Source: Byssochlamys sp. IMV 00236 | Taxonomy: Eukaryota; Ascomycota; Eurotiomycetes; Eurotiales; Thermoascaceae | NCBI GenBank assembly: GCA_001931875.2 | Contig: MSJH02000794.1 | Location: 176,853 to 240,852, forward strand | Direction of reading: 5' to 3' | DNA: 64,000 bases | Shown: positions 54,581 to 64,000 of the stretch, in pieces | How positions within the stretch are numbered: position 1 is the first letter of the stretch | Layout of the letters: the number at the start of each line of letters is the position of its first letter | Notes under the pieces: generated by a model | Told to the model about the DNA's origin: nothing | What the model saw: the letters and a program-made list of their open reading frames with translations, nothing else | Database searches by the model: none | Program-made: the position numbers and the translations under genes

Positions 54581-57434
54581 GGAGACAGAGAGAAAAGATA
54601 CCCTCTAGCGCTTCGCCGCACAGCAGAAATAGAAGATATCTCGGAGGCACGCGAGCTAGCGATAAAGATACTTGTAAGGCATTGTGAAGTGTGAGAAGGT
54701 TAATTTCTCTAAGTCCTACAGTGTAACGGGCTATGCCCGGTTAGAAAGCCTCGGCAACCCTCGGCTGGATACTGTTATAGCAGACCTATCTGGTATTTTA
54801 CTAAAGTAAAATCTATCTGGGCTTAAGACTTCTTATCTTAAGTTCTCTTATAAGACTAATTAGTACTTAAGAATATTTCTAGATATTTTTCCTTTTCTCT
54901 TTTTTTCCCCTAAGATTTAATATATTTATATTTAACTTCTAACTAATTAAATAAATTACTTTAAAATTATTATATTATATTAAATCTTCTCTTAAAAGAA
55001 TTTTTTAAACCTTAAAATTATAAAAAATATATAAAAATACTTAAATAAAACCTTTATTATAAACTAATAGTTAAGACTAATAAATTCTAGTATAATAAAG
55101 ATTTTACTTTAAAGAAATCTTTAGAGATATAATTTTATCTATAAAAGATTATATATTTCTTTAAACTAAGAGAATATAACTATCTATATAGGTTTTCTTA
55201 TATATATAATTTTATTTTATTAAGGTAATTCTATAGATTAAGAGATTATTTTAAGAGAAGTTTAAGGAAAAGTTTAGCTATACTAAGCTCTATTTAATAT
55301 CTCCTTTATATAATATTAAAATATTATATTTTCCTCTATTAAAAGAGAATTATATTACTTTTAATATTAAATATTAAAGGAAGTTAAATTATATAAGTAA
55401 TTTATTTTCTCTATAAAGATTTATATAGTATAAATTACTATTATAAGTTTTTATAAGATTAACTTTATTTTTAATTTAAATTTAAATTTTTAATTTAAAA
55501 TATAGCTTTTATAATTAACTTATAAACTAAGATTTTAATATTATTTAAAATTATTTATTATAGTTAATTTATTTTCTCTTAATTTATAAATATAAATTAT
55601 TCTCTATAACTCTTTTATTAAGTTAATTTTTATCTCTTAATATAAATCTAAGTAATAAATAATTAATAAGTTTATTTATAGCTTTATAGTAATAAATTCT
55701 TATTTTTATACTTTTTTAATCTTTTTTATAAGGTTATAAATTAAAGTAAATAATATACCTTATTTAATAGTTCTTATTACTTATTTTTAATCTGCCTATA
55801 TAATATATTATTACCTAGTATCTATTATAATTCTTATAACTTATTTACTTAGCTAAAGTTCTTTTAATAAAGAGAGGAAGTAATATAAATAAATTATCTT
55901 AATAATCTGCTAATAAATTTATGCTAAAGATATAAAGTATAAATATCTCTTTTTTTTTTTAAATCTTTTTTCTTTCTCTTCTTTAGCTATTTTTTTATTA
56001 CCTCTCTTAGCCCTATAATTTAGTAAGTTTTCTTTTTCTTCTATTATATATAAAGGCCTTTTAAATAATATATATATAGCTTTAAAAAAAAGAAAAGAAT
56101 AATTTTATTCTTTAAACTTAATTATTATTATATTTTCTAATAAATTCTCTCTTTATCTTTATTAAGTAACTTTTAATCTAATGCCTTATAGAAGCCCTTA
56201 TAAATACTCTTAATTATTATAAATTACTCTTAAAATTTTCTCTTTAAAATAAGTAAGTTTTTTATTAAATTATTTATTACTAATAGTAAGTATAATATTT
56301 ATATTTATTTTTTTTAAAGTATTATTAGGCTTTAATAATATTAAAGAGCTTTTTTATTACCTTTAAATACTTTTAATAGAGTTTTAATTAATAATAATAA
56401 GCTTAGAAGTAGTATTATATTAACTTAAATTAATATTTTCCTTAGTAATTAATAATTACTTTTCTTATTTTTAGTTTTTAAATAAACTTTTCTCTTTATA
56501 AATTTATTATTCTTTTTATAAACTTTTTACTCTTATAAATATTTCTCTTTATAAATATTTCTTTTTTTTATTATATACTTCCTTATATTAATAATACTTT
56601 ACTTTACTATTTAAAGTTATTAATAATTACTATAAATAATTAATTAAGAGAAATAATCTTTATTAGCTTTTTAATATCTTATTTAATTATAATTTTTTCC
56701 TTTAATATATTTATTATTTCTTTATTTATTTCTAATTATAATAATACCTTTAAAAAGATAATAAACTCTTAATCTAATAAATTCTCTTTATATATTTAAT
56801 ATTACTTATATTAAAGTCTTAAATAAAATTAATTATATATCTTTATATTTTTCTTAATATATTATTCTTTTTATAGTATATAATTAATTACTTTATCTTT
56901 CTTTTTTACCTTACTTAAATATACTCTTATATACTTATATTCTTTTTATTTAGCTTTTATTATTAATAATAGCTTTAAATAAGTTATAAGAGTAAGTTTA
57001 TTACTATTAATAATATTATATACTTTAATAAATTACTTAATTTTCTATTCTTATTATATTAAAATATAGTTATAGGCTAATAATATTTATAGCTGCTTTA
57101 AATTATTAACCTTTATCTTTATTAACCTTAATTTATTAATTAAATTATAAAGTATTTATTTCTTTAGTTTCTCTAAAGTATATATTCTTAAAGAGTATAC
57201 CTTAAGAATATAATATAGCTTAAACTAATTATATTATAACTTCTAGTAAATCTTATTATAGATTAAGACTTATATTTTAACTATAAAGCTTATCTTTATA
57301 ATAGCTTTATCTTAAATTCTCTATATATATATATAGCTTTATTAAGTAGTTATTTATTAATTAATAATTATATATAGTTTACTCTTTATAAGCGCTTATT
57401 ACTATTTTTAACTAGTTGCTTTTTATTTAATATA

Positions 57435-58339
57435 TACTAGTAAAAAAAACCTAACTTTACTTAATTATATAATAATATTCTATAGAGCTAATCTTTATAA
57501 GTTTAATATAGTTAATATTATAAATTATACTAGTTTAATTAAATTTTAAATTACTTATATTATTAAGGTAATATTTAATATTAAAGTTAAATATTTTTAA
57601 ATAAAAATAATAAAAATAAATTACTTAAGTATAGTATTAATTTTTAGCCTTAAAATTAAATTTATTTAAATTATTATCTTTAGAATAAAACTCTTTTAAG
57701 TCTTTAATACTAGAAGCTTATAGTTAACTTTTAATTAATTACTATAATAGTTTTTATTATTAAATATTTAATTATTTATTTACTATTATTAATTACTATA
57801 ATAGTTTTTATTATAATTACTTATCTGCTATTATTAATTACTATAGTAGTTTTAATTATAATTACTTACTTATTTACTATTATTAATTATAATAAACTAT
57901 ATTAAAAATTTTATATTAAAGAAATCTTTAAGTAATTTTATTAAAGTAAAATTAAAACCTTAGAATATATAAATAATATATAGAAATATATATTTTATTT
58001 ATTATATAAGCTAATATTCTTTTTCTTTAAATATTATACTTATAGCGCTAGTATAATAAGCTATTATTCTTTCTCTAAATATTATATTTATAGCGCTAAT
58101 ATAATAATCTAGAGAATTTAATCTTTTTAAATATTAGTTTATTTTCTTAATAAACTAAATATTATAATAAATACTAAATATTAATAAAATTAATTAATTT
58201 AGTCTAACTATTATAATAGTTAAACTTATTATTTATATTAAAAAAGAGAATTTCCTTTTAATAAAAAGAGAAAGATTTTATTTTAATAAAAAGAAAAATA
58301 ATAAAATAAGTAAATTAATAATATAGATATAATAATATC
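57435..58339 (+). repeat. 0.9 kb repeat, copy A
   Basis: Starts TACTAGTAAAAAAAACCTAAC and runs to about AAGTAAATTAATAATATAGAT. Copies B (59494-60391) and C (60381-60585) are the same sequence with scattered A/G or C/T differences. It contains an internal run of TATTATTAATTACTATAGTAG-like units at 57720-57900. Could be a long terminal repeat of an element, or a nested relic. Confidence 0.75.
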
Positions 58340-59493
58340 TGCTAATTTAAAGGATATAATATATTTATATATATATATATATATTAAACTATCTCTAGAT
58401 TATTATTAAAGACTCTTTAGTATTAATATATTCTTACTTATTTAAACTAAAGATATTTTAAAAATTTTATTTATATTCTATAGCTAATAATAATCTCTAT
58501 TAATATATTAATATAGATAATTATTTCTATATTATAATTTACCTTTCTTTAAATTAATATATTTTTTTAAAGTATATTTATTTAATATAGCTATAGTAAA
58601 GCTATATAATATAAAATATATAAAAAGAAAATAATTTTCTCTAAGTAATAAGGTAAATAGTTATAAAAAATAGATTTAAATTAAATTCCCTTAACTATTA
58701 TATTAATATAATATTAAAGAGAAAGAATATTAGCTTTTATAAGGCCTTAATTTTATTAAAGATTAGCTTAATATAAATTTAGTATTTTACTCTTAATAAA
58801 GTATAAATATATTTATTAAATATTTATTATTTTAATCCTTAAAATAGAGAAAGAAATTCTTATAAATATTATTAAGTAATAATTAACTATAGCTTTAAAG
58901 AGTTAAGTAATTTTATATATATCTTTTTACTAGTTTTAATTACTATTTTATAATATAAGCTTTTATTTTTTTTAATAAAATTATAATATTATCTTAATAT
59001 AAAATAGTAAATAAAATTATATAAAGCCTTTATTTTATTTATCTTTTATATAATAAGCTATACTTAATTTAAAAATATTAGCCTTTAGCTTAAAGCTTTA
59101 ATAGAAGTATTTTATTTTAATAAAATCTATTTTAATCTTTATTTACTTTCCTTTTCTATTAAGTAAATAGTATTTATTAAGTTTTTATTATATTATATAT
59201 TATAGTAAAATTATTACTTAAACTTAAAAGAGATTAATTTTAAAAATATTAATTTATTAATAAAAGAAAAGTATTTAAGATAAACTAATAATATAATTAG
59301 TATTAAGCTACTTATACTATATAATTTACTTAATAATTTAATTAATATTATTTTATAATAGTCTCTTTATTTATTAATATTAATTAATTAATTTACTTTC
59401 TTCTAAGAGAACTTTTTATTATTATAGAGATTAAGTAATTTCTATTACTTTTTAGCCTTAACCTTAAATTATTAAAATTACTTACTCTTAAAA

Positions 59494-60391
59494 TACTAGT
59501 AAAAAAAACCTAACTTTACTTAACTATATAATAATATTTTATAGAGTTAATCTTTATAAGTTTAATAAAGTTAATATTATAAATTATACTAGTTTAATTA
59601 AATTTTAAATTACTTATATTATTAAGGTAATATTTAATATTAAAGTTAAGTATTTTTAAATAAAAATAGTAGAAATAAATTATTTAAGCATAGTATTAAT
59701 TTTTAGCCTTAAAATTAAACTTATTTAAATTATTATTCTTAGAATTAAACTCTTTTAAATTTTTAATATTAAAAGCTTATAATTAACTTTTAACTAATTA
59801 TTATAGTAGTTTTTATTATTAAATATTTAATTATTTACTTATTATTATTAATTATTATAGTAATTTTTATTATAATTATTTATTTATTATTATTAACTAT
59901 TATAGCAGTTTTAGCTATAATTATTTATTTACTTATTATTACTAATTATAGCAGACTATATTAAAGATTTTATATTAAGAAAATCTTTAAGTAATTTTAT
60001 TAAAATAAAATTAAAACCTTAAAATATATAGGTAATATATAGAAATATATATTTTATCTACTATATAAATTAATATTCTTTCTCTTTAAGTATTATACTT
60101 ATAGCGCTAATATAATAAATTATTATTCTTTCTTTAAGTATTATACTTATAATATTAATATAATAATTTAAGGAATTTAATCTTTTTAAGTATTAGTTTA
60201 TTTTTCTAGTAAACTAAATACTATAATAAATATTAAATATTAATAAAACTAGTTAATCTAGTTTAATTATTATAATAGCTAGACTTATTACTTATATTAA
60301 AGAAGAAAATTTCTTTTTAATAAAAAAAAATTTATTTTAATAAAAAGAAAAATAATAAAGTAAGTAAATTAATAATATAAATATAATAATA
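59494..60391 (+). repeat. 0.9 kb repeat, copy B
   Basis: Begins TACTAGTAAAAAAAACCTAAC, 2059 bases after copy A, and follows it throughout, including the internal short tandem units at about 59800-59950. It joins copy C directly at about 60385. Confidence 0.75.
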
Positions 60392-60585
60392 TTTTATAGA
60401 GCTAATCTTTATAAGTTTAATAAAGTTAATATTATAAATTATACTAGTTTAATAAATTATTTATATTATTAAGATAATATTTAATATTAAAATTAAGCAT
60501 TTTTAAATAAAAATAGTAGAAATAGATTATTTAAGTATAATATTAATTTTTAGCCTTAAAATTAAATCTATTTAAATTATTATCT
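60381..60585 (+). repeat. Partial copy C of the 0.9 kb repeat
   Basis: Starts at the point equivalent to about 57470 of copy A (AATATTTTATAGAGCTAATC) and ends near TTAAATTATTATCT, after which unrelated element sequence begins. Its junction with copy B falls inside a matching ATAATAATATT, as expected of recombination or slippage. Confidence 0.65.
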
Positions 60586-63500
60586 ATTATAGTGCTAGTA
60601 TAGGAGATTATATAAGAAGTTATATAATCTTATAAAGATATCTTTAGTATATAGCTTAATCTGAATTTAAACTTCTTAAGCTATATTTTATTTATTAAGC
60701 CTACCTATAATAGCTTATTCTAGTTTAAATTAGCTAGATAAAGATCTTATAGCTAGTCCTAGTATTAACTACCTTATTTTATTTATTCTAATCTGTTTTT
60801 TAAGCCTATATCTTAATATTATATAGCTTTTATCTAGGAGTTAATATTGCTAATAATATTTACCTTAATTCTTCTATTTCTATTAATAATTTTAAAAGAG
60901 TTTATTAAGTATATTACTACTAGCTATAGGCTAAAATAATATAATTATTATTACCTAGTATATAAATATATTACTAAGGCTAAGTTATCTATAAATAAAG
61001 CTAGCTAATATATTAAATAAATTAAAATAAGATTTTAAAAACTTTAGTAGGAGTTTATAGTTATATAATAAAGACTTAAATAAAAAAATACTAACCTTAA
61101 GGCTATTTAATAGTATTAAGAAATATAACTTAATAAAAAAGAATAATAATATATTTAGGCTATTCTTAAAAGAGATTAAGCTTATTATATAATTATTTCT
61201 ATTATAAATATATTTATATTTATACTTAAACTTAAGTTTAATATTAAGAGGCCTATAGCTACTCTAATAAAAATATTTAAAATACTTATTATTATATCTT
61301 TTTTTACTCTTAGATTTTTAAAAAGACTTTTTAATCTTAATAAATTTAAAGGTAATTAAAAGGACCTTTAGTACTTTATAGCCTAGATCTAGGGGAAGAT
61401 AATAATTAATTAAGACTAATTCTTAATCTCTTAAAGCTATATAGTTTATATAATTAATTACTTAAAGAATATACCTTATACTTAAATATTATTATATATT
61501 AAAGATAAGACCTATATTCTTAATAATTACTAAGAGATTTTAAATATTTTAGAGTATATATTTAATAATTCTAATTATATAAATAATATATATAATAAAT
61601 TATTTAATCTCTATTAAATTAATAAAGAATTTAAAATCTTTTTTATTAAGTTCTAGTACTTAATATTAGAAGGAGAAATATTTAAGAAAATATTATTTAT
61701 TCTATTAAAGTAAGCTATTAGCTAAAAATTTTAAAAAATATTATTATATAGCTAGCCCTTAAGTTATAAATATTATTAGTTTATTAAATTCTTATAAGAC
61801 CTTAAGAACTATTATTATTAGTATATTATAAATTAGTCTCTTATTATAAAGACTTATATTACTATTTTAAGACTTATTTAATATATCTAGTTTTTTTTAT
61901 TTACTCTAAGTCTTATCTTAGCTATAAGATATAATAGCTAGCTTTAGAGAAGCTCTATATAAAAAAATAAATTAGCCTTAGTATAATTATATAATTTAAT
62001 AAACTTAAGTATTTTTAAATACTTATATAAGAGAGAATATAGCCTATTATATTATAAAACTAGCGCTTGCTTTTAATATAGCTCCTTAAAATATTATATT
62101 AAAGATTACCTGCACTTAAATAATTATTAAAAGATTTAGGCTATAGCTATATATAAACTTTATCTCTAAATTTTTTAAGTAATTTAATTCTTAGACTTAT
62201 ATAGTCTATCTTTTAATTAATCTTTAATAAAAAAAGTAAGCCTAAAGTAAGTTATAGTTAGGCTTAAAAATTATATATTATTTAAATCTCTATTATTACT
62301 ATTTTTAGAATTAATCTTAAAAAATACCTATAATAATTAAAATTAATAATACTGCTTATAATATTAGAAAGAAAAAAAAAAGATTTATCTGCTAATTTAT
62401 ACCCTACTTAATATTAAAGCTAAAGGATAAAGATTTATAAATTAAGAATAGGCTAAAGACTAAAAGTTAGAGCTTATCTCTTTAAAAAGCCTAATTATTC
62501 TATATATATTTAATAAAAAAGAATTAGAGAATAAGAAGATTATATACTATATTTAAATAAATATAAGAATTAAAGATTACTTTAAAAAAGATATTAAGTT
62601 CTATATTATTTAATTAGTATATTATCTTATTATTTTAAGATTTCTCTAGTTAAAGTACTATAACTTATACTTATAATTTACTACTTATAATATTGCTTTT
62701 AATAATAATTATTATTAAAAAAATTATAATATATCTTTAAAGCTAATTATATTATTTATTCTATATAATATTCTCTTAAAGGCTTTATTTTAATACTTAC
62801 TCTTAAGATCTAAAAGATTAGAAAAGAAAAATATAGCCTTTATTTTTTTAGCCGCCTATTCTACTTATATCTAAAGAAATATTTAAATATTTATAATTAT
62901 TCTAGAGGACCTAGATATTATTTTAAGGATTAAATAAGTTTAAGAAAAAAATCTTATTTACTTACTATTTAAGAAGTTTAAAGATTATATTAATATCTTT
63001 TTCTTTAAGGAGGCTAAGTGCTTATTATTATATTATTTTTATAATTATAATATTAAGCTGCTAGAAGAAAAGTTACTTCTTTTTAAATCTTTATATATTA
63101 TATCTTAAAATAAATTAAAGGTCTTAAAAGAATAAATTAAAAAAAACCTAAAAAAAGAATTTATTTACTTAAGTTTATTACCTATTATATCTCTAATTCT
63201 ATTTATTAAAAAGCTTAATAGAGAGATATAGATCTATATAAATTATTAAGCCCTAAATATAATAACTATTAAAGACTAATACTCTTTACCTTTAATTAAG
63301 AAAACTTTAAATAATCTAAAGGAAATAAAGTATTTTATAAAGATTAATATTATTTCTATATTTAATAACCTTTATATTAAAAAAAGATAAAAATACTTAA
63401 CTGCCTTCTATATTTAATTTAGCCTATTTAAATTATTAATAATACTATTTAGCTTAATAGAAGTACTAGTAATATTTTAATAATTTATTAATAATATCTT

Positions 63501-64000
63501 ATAAGATTACCTTAATATCTTTTATATTATATACTTTAATAATATCTTAGTATATAGTATAACCTATTCTAAATATATTTAATATATTTATATTATCTTA
63601 TAGAAGCTATATAAAATAGGCTTATATATAAAGATTTAGAAGTATAAGTTTATTATCTCTAAGACTAAGTTCTTAAATATTATTATTAGCTAAGACTATA
63701 TTAAGATAAACTTAGATAAGATAAAAATAATTGCTAAATAGAAGACTCTAATCTATATAACTAATATATAAGCTTTTATTAAGTTTAATAACTTTTATTA
63801 TTAGTTTATTTATAACTTTTTTAAAATAATTATATTACTTATAAACTTAATTTAAAAGGGAGTTCTCTTTAATTAAATACTTGCCTATTAGTTTAATTTT
63901 AAAGCCTTAAAAAAAATATTTATTTAAGCCCTAATCTTAAAGCTATTTAATTAGACTTATAAGATTATAGTTAAAACTAATTTATTTAACTATATATTAG
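60586..64000 (+). mobile_element. RIP-degraded Ty3/gypsy retrotransposon, pol region, runs off the window
   Basis: In the plus-strand frame around 62.9-64.0 kb the sequence still aligns by eye with Ty3/gypsy reverse transcriptase and RNase H, though broken by stops: a block equivalent to 'ILFIKKLNREI' (usual VLFVKKKDGSLR), '[19 protein letters not shown]' (ALN..TIKDRYPLPLI), 'YFNNILVYS' at about 63532-63558 for the YLDDILVYS active site, and 'FNNFYYxFI' (FANFYRRFI). Upstream (62.5-62.9 kb) a stretch resembles the protease/linker 'KYYNLYL'. The direction is left to right; the right end lies outside the window. Asp-to-Asn changes (GAY to AAY) in the active site are C-to-T on the other strand, as RIP makes. 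Confidence 0.8.

Larger units (their letters stand above)
54640..64000. other. Extremely AT-rich, RIP-like block without intact genes
   Basis: G and C become rare and TA-rich words dominate from about 54.8 kb to the window end. All long frames are closed by stops. This matches the AT-rich isochores made by RIP of transposons in fungi. It forms the right boundary of the cluster. Confidence 0.9.

Noticed and set aside
54987..56800. Possible genes inside the AT-rich block between 54.6 and 57.4 kb
   Set aside because: Stops occur in every frame at short intervals and I could not trace any protein family.
1..64000. CRISPR array, tRNA or rRNA genes
   Set aside because: I found no regularly spaced repeat-spacer series and recognised no tRNA or rRNA sequence; fungal nuclear DNA would not carry CRISPR.

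Overview
This window reads as nuclear DNA of a filamentous ascomycete, most likely Aspergillus or Penicillium-like (Eurotiales). The genes carry short GT-AG introns of about 50-155 bases with CTAAC/CTGAC-type branch points, many products belong to fungal secondary-metabolism families, there are three Zn2Cys6 regulators, and the right end is an extremely AT-rich block of decayed retroelement typical of repeat-induced point mutation (RIP). I could not run searches; families are called from motifs I can read, and exon joins were chosen so that frame and conserved motifs agree.

Left third (1-25.7 kb). A 5'-truncated GMC oxidase, a zinc alcohol dehydrogenase, an NAD(P) aldehyde dehydrogenase, an MCT-type transporter and two Zn2Cys6 regulators look like an alcohol-to-aldehyde-to-acid catabolic or tailoring set. 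Between them sit several broken genes: a LysM/CBM18 chitin-binding protein (7.7-8.7 kb), an FAD aromatic hydroxylase (10.7-11.1 kb), a non-reducing PKS ketosynthase/acyltransferase fragment (11.6-12.7 kb) and a multicopper oxidase C-terminus (13.7-14.1 kb). The last three look like the remains of one aromatic-polyketide cluster. Two intact genes of unknown function and a DUF3237-like gene with a damaged N-terminus are also here.

Centre (26.9-54.6 kb). This is a probable biosynthetic cluster around a seven-exon highly reducing PKS of 2355 aa (KS-AT-DH-remnant MT-remnant ER-KR-ACP). Around it lie a flavin monooxygenase, a nine-helix membrane protein of unknown function, two short-chain dehydrogenases (one frameshifted), a Zn2Cys6 regulator, an NADPH-dependent FMN reductase with a zinc ribbon, an alpha/beta hydrolase, a quercetinase-like bicupin, a glyoxalase I and an MFS exporter. 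The PKS should make an unmethylated, polyunsaturated chain, because both the methyltransferase and enoylreductase regions have lost their cofactor motifs. Release could be by hydrolysis or pyrone formation, and the redox enzymes would then oxidise the chain. The combination of bicupin, glyoxalase and FMN reductase is the part I find most unusual.

Right end (54.6-64 kb). There is no intact gene. The DNA is almost entirely A and T, with a roughly 0.9 kb repeat present three times and a degraded Ty3/gypsy pol region running off the window; its reverse-transcriptase active site has been changed from YxDD to YFNN, as RIP would do.
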